A stretch of DNA of 47,431 bases, taken from positions 1 through 47,431 of the forward strand of contig JAPLSP010000100.1 of assembly GCA_026398575.1 (NCBI GenBank). The letters run 5' to 3'. Below, one piece after another: positions 32,308-41,153 of the stretch (positions are counted from its first letter, which is position 1; each line of letters starts with the position of its first letter). This stretch comes from Candidatus Sumerlaeota bacterium. GTDB taxonomy: Bacteria > Sumerlaeota > Sumerlaeia > JADFCT01. The notes under the pieces are model-generated. The model was not told the origin of the DNA. It worked only from the letters and a program-made list of their open reading frames with translations, and did no database searches. The translations under genes and the position numbers were made by a program.

Positions 32308-32320
32308 AATTTTGCTCAGC

Positions 32321-32369
32321 TTGGTCCGTGTCAGTCGGTGTCCGTCCGTGTTGGTCCGTGTCCGCCCGC
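32321..32369. repeat. Dispersed GTCCGTGT-word repeat
   Basis: TTGGTCCGTGT, CAGTCGGTGT, CCGTCCGTGT, TGGTCCGTGT follow in about 10-bp steps, the complement of the array at 18868-18917. It separates the LptE gene from the convergent class II aldolase. Confidence 0.8.
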
Positions 32370-32376
32370 GCCACCC

Positions 32377-33045
32377 TCATAGCGATTTCCTGATCGCCGC
32401 CAGATGCCGCAGGTTTTCTTCGCCAATGGGCTGCAATTCGCCCAGCGTCCGCGCCTTGAGGATCACGTCGCAATAAGCATCGAGCACTTCCATTCTCCAG
32501 AATGCGTCCATCAACGTCGGGCCCATCGCCAGCGCGCCATGGTTGGATAGCAGGATCACATTGTGGCCCGCGACAAAAGGCTCGATCGTAGCCGGCAGGC
32601 GCGGCGTCCCCTGGTCGCCATAAGCCGCCAGGGGAATCTGTCCGATGATGACTTCGACTTCCGGCAGGACGCCCGTCGGCAACGGCGTATGCGTCAGGGC
32701 GAAAACATTGGCGTTGCGCGGATGCATGTGCACCACGGCTTTGATGTCCGGCCGCCTTTCGTAGCAATACAGGTGCAGCAGGATTTCCGAACTGCGCTTG
32801 CGCCGTCCCTCGATATGCGCGCCTCCGGCGTCCACCACAACCAGATCGTCCGGCGTCATATAGCCTTTCGAAATTAGGGTCGGCGTGCAGAGAATCCGGT
32901 CTGGCGCCAGGCGGTAGGAAATATTGCCGCCGTTGGCCGCGCAAAAATTCAAAGCATGGCAACGCCGGCCAATCTCGCAGATCAGCTCGCGCGCGGCGGA
33001 TTCGGCGATGTTTTTTTCGTCGCTCGGGGAAGACCAAAGAGGCAT
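32377..33045 (-). CDS. Class II aldolase/adducin family protein, fuculose-phosphate aldolase-like
   Basis: Zinc-dependent aldolase of the L-fuculose-1-phosphate/ribulose-phosphate type. GNIS (40-43) is the phosphate-binding motif, E87 (SSE) the catalytic Glu, H106 and H108 (HMHPRNA) and H169 (SNHGA) the zinc ligands. The protein is 222 residues, normal. ATG 33045 is chosen; the longer frame begins at a TTG (33084). Sugar substrate undetermined: L-fuculose, rhamnulose, ribulose phosphate and methylthioribulose are all possible. Stands alone, with no kinase or isomerase beside it. Confidence 0.9.
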   Translation of the reverse strand: MPLWSSPSDEKNIAESAARELICEIGRRCHALNFCAANGGNISYRLAPDRILCTPTLISKGYMTPDDLVVVDAGGAHIEGRRKRSSEILLHLYCYERRPDIKAVVHMHPRNANVFALTHTPLPTGVLPEVEVIIGQIPLAAYGDQGTPRLPATIEPFVAGHNVILLSNHGALAMGPTLMDAFWRMEVLDAYCDVILKARTLGELQPIGEENLRHLAAIRKSL

Positions 33046-33199
33046 GGATATAAGTCCGCAAAAAGTGGCGCTCAAAAATCGCAAAAAAAAGCGTTTTATT
33101 TATAATTGCGGAGCTGGCGGCGCGTCAAGGGCGCAGCCTGACTTATAGCCAGGCGCCAAGCTTTGCTAAATACTCAGCATGTCTATCAGAGCTGGCGCC

Positions 33200-33277
33200 G
33201 CATGGTAGGCCGTCCCGCTCCGCCGGGCGGCCATCGCGCGCCAAGGCCGCCCGGCGGAGCAGGACGGCCTACCATGC
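33200..33277. repeat. Dispersed palindrome with 33-bp arms, copy 1
   Basis: Arms 33200-33232 and 33245-33277 pair at 32 of 33 positions around a 12-base loop. The first arm begins GCATGGTAGGCCGTCC. The same left arm reappears at 47389 at the end of the window, so this is a mobile or amplified hairpin element. Confidence 0.92.
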
Positions 33278-33429
33278 TGGGCGCCCCACGTCAAGCGGCT
33301 TGCTGAAAACTATTTGCCTCCGAGAATAAACAGGAGGTAGCCTGAGCGCGGTGGACGGGAAAGCGGCTCATTTCCCCTTTGTCATGCTCCCCAAAAATCC
33401 AATGCGCCTTCGCTGAATAGGGTTGTGCT
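33278..33429. other. Leader region of the second URO-D gene
   Basis: About 150 bp between the palindrome and ATG 33430. An AGGAGG-like word at 33331-33336 is too far from the start to serve it. No terminator or promoter is convincing. Confidence 0.3.
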
Positions 33430-34437
33430 ATGAACAGCTACGAACGCTATATGGCCGTCGTGAAAGGAAAGCCCTGCGATATTCTGCCGCGCGTGCCGAT
33501 CCTCATGCGGCTGGCCGCCGAATATATCGGCTCGAACTACGGCGCCTTCGCCTCGGACTATCGCGTGCTGGTCGAATCCAATCTGCGCTGCGCCGAGGAC
33601 TTCGGCATGGACCAGGTCAGCGCCATTTCCGATCCCTACCGCGAAACACAAGGCTTCGGCGCCGAGATCGTCTATGTGCGCGACGGCGTGCCGCGCTGCA
33701 AGAAGCATCCGCTCGAAGACACCAAGGATTTGCGCGCGCTGGCCAAGCCCGATCCGCTCAAGTCCGAACGGATGCTCGACCGCGTCCAGGCCGTTCGCGC
33801 CTTCAAGGAAAGAGCAGGGGGGCGCTATTCCATTCTGGGATGGATCGAAGGGCCGGCGGCCGAGGCGGGGGATTTGCGCACGGTGATGAATTTCATGACC
33901 GACCTGCTCGAAGACGAGCCGTTCGTCTGCGAGCTCATGGACCTATGCGTCGAGGTGGGGATCGCTTTCGCGCGCGCGCAGGTTGAGGCGGGCGCCGACA
34001 CCATCGGCGTTGGCGACGCCGTGGCCAGCCAGGTATCGCCCGATGTTTACGAGCGCCTGATCCAGCCGCGTGAAAAGCGCCTCGTCAAGGCGATTCAGGA
34101 TATGGGCGCGCTCGTGCGAATGCACATCTGCGGCAATATCACGCATCTCCTGCCGGGGCTGGCGGATATTCGGCCGGAGATTCTGGACGTGGATTGGATG
34201 GTGGATTTGGAGCGCGTGCGCAAAGCGATGGGCGCGGGCATCGTCCTTGCCGGCAACATTGATCCCGCCGCTGCCGTGCGTTTCTCGACGCCAGATAAAA
34301 TCCGCGCCGCTATCCGCGACTGCCGGCGCCGCGCGGGCAATCCCTTCATGGTCAACGCCGGCTGCGAAATCCCCGCCGGCACGCCCTACGAAAATCTCAA
34401 AGCCCTTTGCGAGCCGGTCGCGATGGAACTGCATTAG
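33430..34437 (+). CDS. URO-D family corrinoid methyltransferase-like protein (MtaA/CmuA type)
   Basis: A 335-residue TIM barrel of the URO-D superfamily. H232-x-C234-G-N (MHICGNI) and C312 (NAGCEIP) match the zinc ligands of MtaA/MtbA/CmuA methyltransferases, so thiol methylation from a methyl-corrinoid is the family-based inference. The barrel ends in GTPYENLKAL. No corrinoid protein or activator gene is adjacent. It differs from the 5753 protein, which has a DGD-type substrate motif instead. The start ATG 33430 has only a weak ribosome site (GGGTTG). Confidence 0.85.
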   Translation: MNSYERYMAVVKGKPCDILPRVPILMRLAAEYIGSNYGAFASDYRVLVESNLRCAEDFGMDQVSAISDPYRETQGFGAEIVYVRDGVPRCKKHPLEDTKDLRALAKPDPLKSERMLDRVQAVRAFKERAGGRYSILGWIEGPAAEAGDLRTVMNFMTDLLEDEPFVCELMDLCVEVGIAFARAQVEAGADTIGVGDAVASQVSPDVYERLIQPREKRLVKAIQDMGALVRMHICGNITHLLPGLADIRPEILDVDWMVDLERVRKAMGAGIVLAGNIDPAAAVRFSTPDKIRAAIRDCRRRAGNPFMVNAGCEIPAGTPYENLKALCEPVAMELH

Positions 34438-34944
34438 CGCCGCGTTGCAGAAGCCCCCGCAGATGACGCAATCGCTGCCATTTTTTCTCGCGAGGAATTT
34501 TGGCCGGTCTTTAGCCGGTTCTGGAGTTTGGACGTTTGAATCCGCCGGAGGCAGGCTCTGGAGTTCGGATGTTTGAATCCCCCGAAGGGGGAGAACTATC
34601 ATAGCCGTGGGTGAAGCGAAGCAAACCCACGGAAACGATGAGTGCAAAAACAGGTCCCCGGAGGGGGCCAACACAGATCGAAAAGCCGACTGCATTTCGT
34701 TTGTGCGCTTCCAATCGGGATTGTGTCTGTGCCGACGTTGGCCCCCTTCGGGGACCGATGATTCCGCATGCCGCTACCGTGGGTTCGCTTCGCTTCACCC
34801 ACGGCTACGATAGTTCTCCCCCTTCGGGGAAAAAATGTCCAGACTCCCGAGCATGCTGAAACAGGCCAAAACTGCGCTGGAGAAAGAGGCCGTTGGAAAA
34901 TTTCGGACAGGAATGGCGCCGAATATGTGGCTTAGGGCGCTGAT
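34438..34944. repeat. MITE-like imperfect palindrome of about 250 bp, with a direct repeat in front
   Basis: Outer arms 34579-34632 and 34777-34830 are complementary (CCGTGGGT...GCTTCG words and CCCCCGAAGGGGG-like ends). An inner pair around 34659-34670 (CCCCGGAGGGGG) and 34738-34757 also matches. In front lies a 35-bp direct repeat (TTTGAATCCGCCGGAGG and TTTGAATCCCCCGAAGG, about 34533-34590). No transposase is inside. The remainder to 34944 holds no gene I can support. Confidence 0.8.
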
Positions 34945-35736
34945 CTATGCATTCATATTGTCCCGCAGCTCTTTAATCCATTCTCGCAATGTCGCCGCGT
35001 CGCGGAGCATTTGGTTTGGATTATCGGCGATGACGAATTCCAAGAGGGCGAAGAGGTCGCCGGACTGGTTGTTCGCCGCCTTGGCGGCTTTACGCAGATA
35101 CGCCGGCCAGACGCTTTCGCCTTCGCTGAGCGGCTGCTTCGCCACCGTTTGCAGATCCCACTGAAAGACGTGCAGTCCCGCAAGACGGGGTAGCGCCGCG
35201 TCCATATCGCGCAAGCATTGCTCATACGGCATACGCTGATGCGGCTGCCAGTAGGTCTGAAAATTCGGGTGATTGACCGCGTCGAAAAGCGCGCGCGCCG
35301 AATCGGCGGTATCGGTCAGCGTTCCGCCGTGCCATTCGCAGACGATCCGGATTCCGGCTTCGCGCGCCAATTCCGCAATGCGGCGCCCGTCCTCCGAGAC
35401 CATCCTGCGATAACCTCCGTCCGCGTCCTTGGACCCTTTGCGCCCGGCCCAGACGCGGATGATGGGCGCGCCCAGCGTCTGCGCCGTTTCCAGGACGCGC
35501 GGGAAAAAATCCGGCGCCTCTTCGCCGAGGCGATAGTAAGAGCCATACGCAGCCACAGCCAGCCCCGCGTTGCGCGTGAGGGCCGTTACTTCGCGCGCCG
35601 CAACGATGTCGCCATGCGGAACATGGACGTCGCCGCCCCATTCGATACCCTCAAGTTTGGCACGGCACGCCCAAAACACAATCATGCTCGGGCTAAATTT
35701 TCGGAATGTGATGGATACCAGGCCCGACCGGATCAT
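34945..35736 (-). CDS. Sugar phosphate isomerase/epimerase-like TIM barrel
   Basis: Xylose-isomerase/AP-endonuclease-2-like barrel of 263 residues, intracellular. Motifs are LEGIEWGGDVHVP near residue 28, SYYRLGEE, GAPIIRVWAG, GIRIVCEWHGG (metal-ligand Glu and His) and HVFQWD. These enzymes epimerise or isomerise sugars with a divalent metal. A GGGAGG site eight bases before ATG 35736 supports the start. Substrate unknown. Divergent from the GntR gene. Confidence 0.87.
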   Translation of the reverse strand: MIRSGLVSITFRKFSPSMIVFWACRAKLEGIEWGGDVHVPHGDIVAAREVTALTRNAGLAVAAYGSYYRLGEEAPDFFPRVLETAQTLGAPIIRVWAGRKGSKDADGGYRRMVSEDGRRIAELAREAGIRIVCEWHGGTLTDTADSARALFDAVNHPNFQTYWQPHQRMPYEQCLRDMDAALPRLAGLHVFQWDLQTVAKQPLSEGESVWPAYLRKAAKAANNQSGDLFALLEFVIADNPNQMLRDAATLREWIKELRDNMNA

Positions 35737-35802
35737 CTATGTTCGCCTCCCGACATTTTAGCCTCTTACATTGATGGAATGAGAACTCGTCTCTCACTCG
35801 AA

Positions 35803-35837
35803 AATTTCAAATTTCAGATCTCAAATTTCAAATCTTT
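35803..35837. repeat. Heptamer array AATTTCA
   Basis: AATTTCA, AATTTCA, GATCTCA, AATTTCA and AATCTTT in 7-bp register, in the divergent region between the TIM barrel and the GntR gene. Confidence 0.75.
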
Positions 35838-35941
35838 TTGGTTAGTTTTCGCATTGTGGTTCATTCCCCCGCGCGAGGCTCAAGTATTTTTTTCGCATCC
35901 GCCACATTTTGCCCTTGACGCGCCCGGCCATCCAGTATTAG

Positions 35942-35961
35942 TGTATTAGCATAATAATACA
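35942..35961 (+). promoter_or_regulatory. Probable GntR (YtrA-type) operator
   Basis: A clean inverted repeat TGTATTA-N6-TAATACA lies 24 bp before ATG 35986, as expected for an autoregulating GntR repressor. A TTGACG at 35915-35920 could be the -35. No second copy is seen in front of the ABC genes, so those are probably read through from here. Confidence 0.6.
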
Positions 35962-35985
35962 GTGCGCCAGGAAACGGCCTTGGGA

Positions 35986-36393
35986 ATGATTATCGAAATT
36001 GACACACGCAGCGGCGTCCCCATCTATGCCCAGGTGATCGAGCAGATCAAGCGGCTCATCCTCGCCGGGCGCCTGGCCGAAGGCGCGCAGATCGAGCAGG
36101 TCCGGAGCCTGGCCGCGCGCCTGAAGGTCAATCCCATGACCATCAGCAAGGCCTACAGCCTGCTTGAGCGCGACGGCCTGCTCGAACGGCGCCGCGGCGT
36201 CGGCCTGTTCATCGCGGGCATGCGCAAAGACACGCAGGCGCGCTTCCGGGGCCGCGTGATCGAAGACGCGTTCCGCAAGGCCGCCGCCGCCGCCATTCAG
36301 ATGAGCGTCAGCGAGCAGGAGGCGTCCGCGCTCCTGGGCGAAATGTATCGCAAACTATCCGGCCGAAACAGCCCTCGAGCCGGCGAAGAATGA
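35986..36393 (+). CDS. GntR-family transcriptional regulator, YtrA subfamily
   Basis: A 135-residue regulator with an N-terminal winged helix (PIYAQVIEQIKRLILAGRLAEG, then VRSLAARLKVNPMTISKAYSLLERDGL) and a short helical C terminus instead of an effector domain, typical of YtrA. YtrA regulators sit with ABC-transporter genes and respond to cell-wall-acting compounds. ATG 35986 starts MIIEIDTRSG, the usual family start. The GTG at 35962 would put the operator against the start. An ABC ATPase and permease lie 2.4 kb downstream on the same strand. Confidence 0.9.
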   Translation: MIIEIDTRSGVPIYAQVIEQIKRLILAGRLAEGAQIEQVRSLAARLKVNPMTISKAYSLLERDGLLERRRGVGLFIAGMRKDTQARFRGRVIEDAFRKAAAAAIQMSVSEQEASALLGEMYRKLSGRNSPRAGEE

Positions 36394-36503
36394 ATGCAAG
36401 GAATGAATACCACGAAAGGAGGAACAAATCGAATGCAGAGGGAAACGAAAACAAAGCGAAGGCGAAATTGAAAACAGCGCAAGATGAAAAATGCAAATCC
36501 TGA
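36390..36503 (+). CDS. Possible 37-residue small ORF
   Basis: An ATG overlapping the GntR stop (ATGA) opens a 37-codon frame rich in Lys, Asn and Glu, ending at TGA 36503. The overlap and A-rich composition suit a coupled small gene, but there is no known domain. A separate GGAGG followed by a 12-codon frame lies inside it. Low confidence; the region could just be untranslated leader of the secreted-protein gene. Confidence 0.2.
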   Translation: MNARNEYHERRNKSNAEGNENKAKAKLKTAQDEKCKS

Positions 36504-36563
36504 TGATTGGCGTAAAGACAGTTTGTAAATATACCAACTCCAACTTGGAAAAGGAGAATGACA

Positions 36564-38387
36564 ATGAAATCGCAAAAGCAAGCCTTCCTCGCAGCCGCAT
36601 TGATGCTGGTTGCGGCATGTCTGGCGCCTTCAATCGGCTGGGGCGCTGGCGCCACGATCGGACAGCCTCCCGCGCAGCCTGCCCCTGGGGCGCCCCCGGC
36701 GGCTCCGGCCGCCCCCCCGACGTTGGACGATGCCCTCGCCGTGTTCGTTCTGCCCAATGTCTTGGCGTTTGATGAGCGGGCGAATCAGGTGTTTTCAAAA
36801 TTCACACAGGGCACGAATCCCAATTTCATCCGCAAGCAACTGGCCGAAACGATGGGCGATGCGACCCTGGCTGGACTGCCGAATGGCGCCGGGATCGTGG
36901 TTGTAGTGTTTTCGCCCGACATGTTTGTGTCCTTTTGCGAGGCCTTGCCCGCAAAGATTAAAGACTATGCCGCTGCGGTCAGGAAAAACGGCGACAAATC
37001 CGATGAAGCGGATGGTCTTTTGCTTATTTCGCGCTCTGACGCGTGTTTGGCGGCAGGCAAAGAGATGGCGGCACAGATTAAAAGCCGGTTCCTCGGCGCC
37101 ACTCGCGAACCCAATTTTCAAGCCAATCTTTTCGTCAAAAGGGCGATCGCGAAATACGGCGCCCAGGCCGAGGCGATGCTGCAATCCATGCCTGCCATGA
37201 TGGGCGTGGGGATGTCAATGGCGCCGCAACAGCCCGGCCAACCGAAGCTCGGCCCTGAAGCGATTCAAAAGATGGCTCGCATGTTGGAAGCCGAATTGCG
37301 CGTCTTTTATTCGATGGCCAAGCAGACCGACGTCGTGAAGCTGATGCTTGACTTCAACGGCGGCGGGATTCAGTTGGACGCGAAGCTCCAGACCCTGGCG
37401 GGCAGCAACCTCGCGGCCTTCGCCGCCGCTCCCGTAACGCCCGCGCAGGACTTGCTCAAGATGATCCCCGCTTCCGGCAGCATCCGGGGCGTCGTGTCAT
37501 TCAACGCCGCGGCTTACGCCGACTTTGCCGTAAAAGAAACGGATGCCGTTTGCGCCCAGATGAAGGTCGAAAAGGCGGATCGCGACGCCCTGATGGCAAT
37601 AGTCAAGGCGAGCGTCACGAGCATGGGCGATGCGTATGCCTTTGACGTCGCGCCTCCCTCCCAGGGGCTGTACACCGGGGTCGTTCTTTCCCGGATGAAA
37701 GACCCCGCCAGCGTCCTGCAATTCATGGAAACGCTGAGTCAAAGCATGGATGCCAGCGGAATTACCGGCTTCTATCAATCCATCGGCATGCCGATGAAGT
37801 TCGCCTTCACCAAAAACGCGCGCGACTACAAGGGCACGCCCGTGCATCTGCTCACGCTGGATATGGAAATGAAAAACATGCCGCCGCAGCAGGCCGCCAT
37901 AATGAAGAAAATGATGGGCGATCTGAAGTACAACATGGCCTTCGCAGGCAATCTGATGGTCACGGCGGTCGGTTCCCAGCCGATCGAGCCCATTCTCGAT
38001 TCCATCAAGGCCGGAAGCGCCGCCGCCGCCAAGCCGTTGTCCGCCGAAACCGTCTTCGGACCCGGCCAGCAGATGTACTGCGATCTGGGGCTTGGCGCGC
38101 TGCTTGATGTTTTTACCATGGCGATCGCTCAAAGTATGAAGCCGGGACAGCCCGACCCTTTCAAAGGCGTCCGCGACGCCTTCAGCAATGCCGACCCTAT
38201 CGCCATAGCTCTCACGTCCGACAAGGCAGGGATTTACGAACGGATCAGCATTCCGGCCAGCTTGATCCCCAAACTCGCGCAGGCGGGGGAGGCTTTCATG
38301 GCCGCCGCCCAAGCGCCGAGGACCGGTTCGCCGGCGGAGCTTAATCCCGGCAAGCCGGCCAAATCCGCGCCGCCTGCGGGATTTTAG
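36564..38387 (+). CDS. Secreted or lipoprotein of unknown function in the ABC cluster
   Basis: Exported protein of 607 residues. AAGGAG at 36551-36556 points to ATG 36564 rather than 36558. The signal (about 1-30) contains a possible lipobox VAAC at residues 16-19, so it may be a lipoprotein. A Pro/Ala linker follows (about 31-52). The rest is a two-lobed, Met- and Ala-rich domain: blocks such as IPASGSIRGVVSFN in the middle and YERISIPASLI near the end resemble the DUF3352-type secreted proteins of planctomycetes (my recollection). No catalytic motif is recognised. The GntR/ABC neighbours suggest a periplasmic role in the same response. Confidence 0.65.
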   Translation: MKSQKQAFLAAALMLVAACLAPSIGWGAGATIGQPPAQPAPGAPPAAPAAPPTLDDALAVFVLPNVLAFDERANQVFSKFTQGTNPNFIRKQLAETMGDATLAGLPNGAGIVVVVFSPDMFVSFCEALPAKIKDYAAAVRKNGDKSDEADGLLLISRSDACLAAGKEMAAQIKSRFLGATREPNFQANLFVKRAIAKYGAQAEAMLQSMPAMMGVGMSMAPQQPGQPKLGPEAIQKMARMLEAELRVFYSMAKQTDVVKLMLDFNGGGIQLDAKLQTLAGSNLAAFAAAPVTPAQDLLKMIPASGSIRGVVSFNAAAYADFAVKETDAVCAQMKVEKADRDALMAIVKASVTSMGDAYAFDVAPPSQGLYTGVVLSRMKDPASVLQFMETLSQSMDASGITGFYQSIGMPMKFAFTKNARDYKGTPVHLLTLDMEMKNMPPQQAAIMKKMMGDLKYNMAFAGNLMVTAVGSQPIEPILDSIKAGSAAAAKPLSAETVFGPGQQMYCDLGLGALLDVFTMAIAQSMKPGQPDPFKGVRDAFSNADPIAIALTSDKAGIYERISIPASLIPKLAQAGEAFMAAAQAPRTGSPAELNPGKPAKSAPPAGF

Positions 38388-38440
38388 TGGTCATTCAATT
38401 TTGATTTGACGGGTTGCGTCTTAGCGCAAAGCAAGTGGTG

Positions 38441-38635
38441 TCCCGGAGGGACAATTGGTAATAGCCCACCGTTTCAACGGTGGGTGAGCTGGGACACTTT
38501 TTCCAGTCCCGGAGGGACGGTTGAATTTCATGGTTGGAGACTCGCTTTCATCCGTCCCTCCGGGACTAAAAAACTGACCGTTTTGCCGTCCCACCGTTGA
38601 AACGGTGGGCTATTATCGAACATCCCTCCGGGATG
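38441..38635. repeat. Inverted repeat element with CCACCGTTTCAACGGTGG core
   Basis: Nested palindromes: TCCCGGAGGGA words at 38441, 38506 and (inverted) about 38557 and 38624. A hairpin CCACCGTTTCAACGGTGG lies near 38467-38484, and its inverse copy at 38590-38608. The whole folds back on itself. It lies between the secreted-protein gene and the ABC ATPase. I recall similar elements in planctomycete genomes. Confidence 0.8.
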
Positions 38636-38765
38636 ACGCTAACGCCGTCATTTCAAGATTGCTGGAGCATTCGCGTGTGATGATTGCCGAACAAGCGAAC
38701 AATGAATATCAGGCAATGAGAGCGAAGGAATGGGAAAAGAGATTTCCGACAGGAGAACCCAGGCA

Positions 38766-39683
38766 ATGAGCGAAACCGCCGTAATTTCCACGCGCAACCT
38801 GATGAAGCGTTTCGGCTCGGTCCAGGCTCTGCATGACCTCACGCTCGATATTTTTCCCGGGCGGATCGTCGGGCTCATGGGCGCCAATGGCTGCGGCAAG
38901 AGCACGCTGATGCGCCATATCATCGGCCTCTACCTGCCCGACGAGGGGCGCTGTACGACCTTTGGCGTCGAGGCGGCGCGCCTCGGGCCGAAGGAGATGG
39001 CGCGCATCGGTTACGTCCACCAGGAAGGCGAATTGCTCGACTGGATGTCCACGGCGCAGCTGATCCGTTACGTGGCGGCCTATTATCCGAACTGGAATGC
39101 GGACCTGGAAAAGCGCTACGCCGCGGAATTTGAATTGAATCCCAAATCCCGCGTAGGCGCGTTGTCACCGGGGCAGCGGCAGAAGCTCGCTATCCTGCTC
39201 GCCATCGGCTTCGAGCCGGAACTTCTGATCCTCGACGAGCCTGCCGCCGCGATGGACCCCCTCGCGCGGCGGCAGTTTCTCGATCTTATTTTGGAGATGA
39301 TCCAGGCGCCAAACCGAACGATCCTCATCTCCTCGCATATCCTGACGGACATCGAAAAGGTGATTGACCACGCGCTGATCATGGACAAGGGGCGGCTGCT
39401 GCGCGATTGCTCCTTCGACGATCTGCGCGAAGAGTTCCTGAAAATCCGCATCACCGCGCTTCAAGGCGATCTGCCGGCGCAGCTGCCTTTCGCCAACGTC
39501 ATCGAACAAACGCGCAACGGCTCGCAGGCGCTGCTGACGCTGTCCGGACGCGCGCAGACGCAGGAGCAAATCGAAGCGCTCGCCGATTCCATCCATTGCC
39601 AAATCGAGCGCTTGCCGCTACCCCTCGAAGATATTTACCGTCTGGTAGTCGAGGAGAAACGCGGCAAAGGAGGCGCGAGATGA
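38766..39683 (+). CDS. ABC transporter ATPase
   Basis: Cytosolic ATPase of 305 residues. Walker A is GANGCGKST (39-47), the Q-loop Q86, signature LSPGQ (133-137) and Walker B LLILDEP (153-159) with E158. The sequence is closest to YtrB/EcsA-like exporter subunits. ATG 38766 (MSETAVIS) is preceded by AGGAGA; the 38730 start only adds 12 residues. Its last bases overlap the permease start (ATGA), a coupled pair. Confidence 0.95.
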   Translation: MSETAVISTRNLMKRFGSVQALHDLTLDIFPGRIVGLMGANGCGKSTLMRHIIGLYLPDEGRCTTFGVEAARLGPKEMARIGYVHQEGELLDWMSTAQLIRYVAAYYPNWNADLEKRYAAEFELNPKSRVGALSPGQRQKLAILLAIGFEPELLILDEPAAAMDPLARRQFLDLILEMIQAPNRTILISSHILTDIEKVIDHALIMDKGRLLRDCSFDDLREEFLKIRITALQGDLPAQLPFANVIEQTRNGSQALLTLSGRAQTQEQIEALADSIHCQIERLPLPLEDIYRLVVEEKRGKGGAR

Positions 39684-41110
39684 CACCGCTCACCGCGAAT
39701 CTGAAGTGCTACTATCAATGCCGCACGCTTTATCTCTGGTACTTCATCATCTTGATGACGATTGTGTATGCGGTCGCGATGTCGTTCGTGACCTTCCCGC
39801 GGGGGCAGGGCGCGAATGGAATCGGCGCGGCCTACCTGATTGTGACGTTCCTCATTGGATTCATGATCGCCAGCATCCAGCGCGAGATTTCTTCGCGCCC
39901 GCTTTCGTTCTGCCTGCCGGGCCATCGCTTCGTGCCCCGGCGCTTGATATTTATCGCAGGCGCCGTCGTGAGCTTTGCATTTTCCTTTCTCATCTTGGCC
40001 CGATTCGAAAAGGCGCCTGAGGTATTGATCCCGCGCTTTTTTGCCCAAGGCGCGATGGGGATGATCTTCTATCTGCTCGGAGTTTATTTTGTCTTTGGAT
40101 TTCGATGGGCCATGCAGCTCATCGGGTTCATGTATTTCTTCATCATAGCCGCCGTTTTCTTGGATGTGCCTGTACTGCTTGAAAACCTGATCCTTTATCA
40201 CCCTTTCGTAACGATGCTGCTGTGCGTGCCGGTCTGCTTTCTGACATGGAACCGGCTGGGACGGGCCGATCTTGCGCGGAGCAGCTGCGGCCAATTCTAT
40301 TTTGGATTAGGAGATGGCTTTAACCGGAGCCGCATGGAGCGATACCGCAAGGAAGCCTTTGCGCGCTCTCTGGGAAAAGGATCGGAAAACGCGAGCGCCG
40401 GGGAGCGGCGCTTTCTTGCGCTCATGCTGGGGCGGCCCGCTCTTGGCGCCGGGCGCTTCGTATGGGGGGCGATCTATGCCTCGCCGCTTGGGCGCTTCAA
40501 CGTAAAGAAATGCCTTCAAGCGGCGCTTATGTATCTTGTCTTTTGCGTGTTTTTTGGATATTGGACCATTTCCAATCAGAAATTTTCAATGCAGGATTTT
40601 ACAGTCATTATACTTTGCTTCCTGGGGCTGGGGGGAGCGGGCCCGGTTCTTTCCGCCCTGCTTTTGCCGGCGGGAAGACGCGAGCGCTTCGCGGCGGGCG
40701 TTGCTTTGGCCTATACGTATTTGCTGATCGCAATGGTTTTGGCCGCGCTGATGTGCGCCGTTTCGCATGGGCTGATCCGCTGCCTGCCGCCCATCACGCT
40801 GCGCGGGATGACGTTTTCGTATCATGCGATTGACCCTCGGATGCTTTCACTGCCGTTGATTCTTTCGCTGGCATTCCAAGGGTTCAGTCTTTTTGTGCAA
40901 AGGCTCAAATCCGGAAGGCAGATGCTGGCGATGATGCTTCCTATGGGATTCGTTTTCGGCACATGGTTGTTCTGGATGCCATACGCAAAATCCCTATCCA
41001 TGGCAAGCGTGGCAGCGGTGATTCTGGCCGTCCACGGCGCGTTTGTGGCGTATCTGGCTTATGTGTGCTTCCGTCGCGATCTTGTGTCTGGCCGCGCGGG
41101 CGGGCGGTAA
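39680..41110 (+). CDS. ABC transporter permease, unusual family
   Basis: Integral membrane protein of 476 residues with about ten hydrophobic segments in two groups (about 20-200 and 270-465), separated by a hydrophilic stretch with [22 protein letters not shown]. No FtsX domain. It matches no permease family I can name. ATG 39680, with AAAGGAGG just before it, overlaps the ATPase stop. The frame upstream to 39407 is an artefact of overlap with the ATPase gene. With the ATPase it forms a complete exporter of unknown substrate, probably under the GntR regulator. Confidence 0.8.
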   Translation: MTPLTANLKCYYQCRTLYLWYFIILMTIVYAVAMSFVTFPRGQGANGIGAAYLIVTFLIGFMIASIQREISSRPLSFCLPGHRFVPRRLIFIAGAVVSFAFSFLILARFEKAPEVLIPRFFAQGAMGMIFYLLGVYFVFGFRWAMQLIGFMYFFIIAAVFLDVPVLLENLILYHPFVTMLLCVPVCFLTWNRLGRADLARSSCGQFYFGLGDGFNRSRMERYRKEAFARSLGKGSENASAGERRFLALMLGRPALGAGRFVWGAIYASPLGRFNVKKCLQAALMYLVFCVFFGYWTISNQKFSMQDFTVIILCFLGLGGAGPVLSALLLPAGRRERFAAGVALAYTYLLIAMVLAALMCAVSHGLIRCLPPITLRGMTFSYHAIDPRMLSLPLILSLAFQGFSLFVQRLKSGRQMLAMMLPMGFVFGTWLFWMPYAKSLSMASVAAVILAVHGAFVAYLAYVCFRRDLVSGRAGGR

Positions 41111-41153
41111 GGGCGCGGTATTTGTCCGTGCGTATTTGATGAGGAGGCGCGCA

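Noticed and set aside
34533..34600. TTTGAATCC words suggesting a tRNA T-arm
   Set aside because: No acceptor or anticodon stem can be drawn; the words are part of a direct repeat.
39407..39679. N-terminal extension of the ABC permease
   Set aside because: It overlaps the ATPase gene in another frame; AAAGGAGG fixes the start at 39680.
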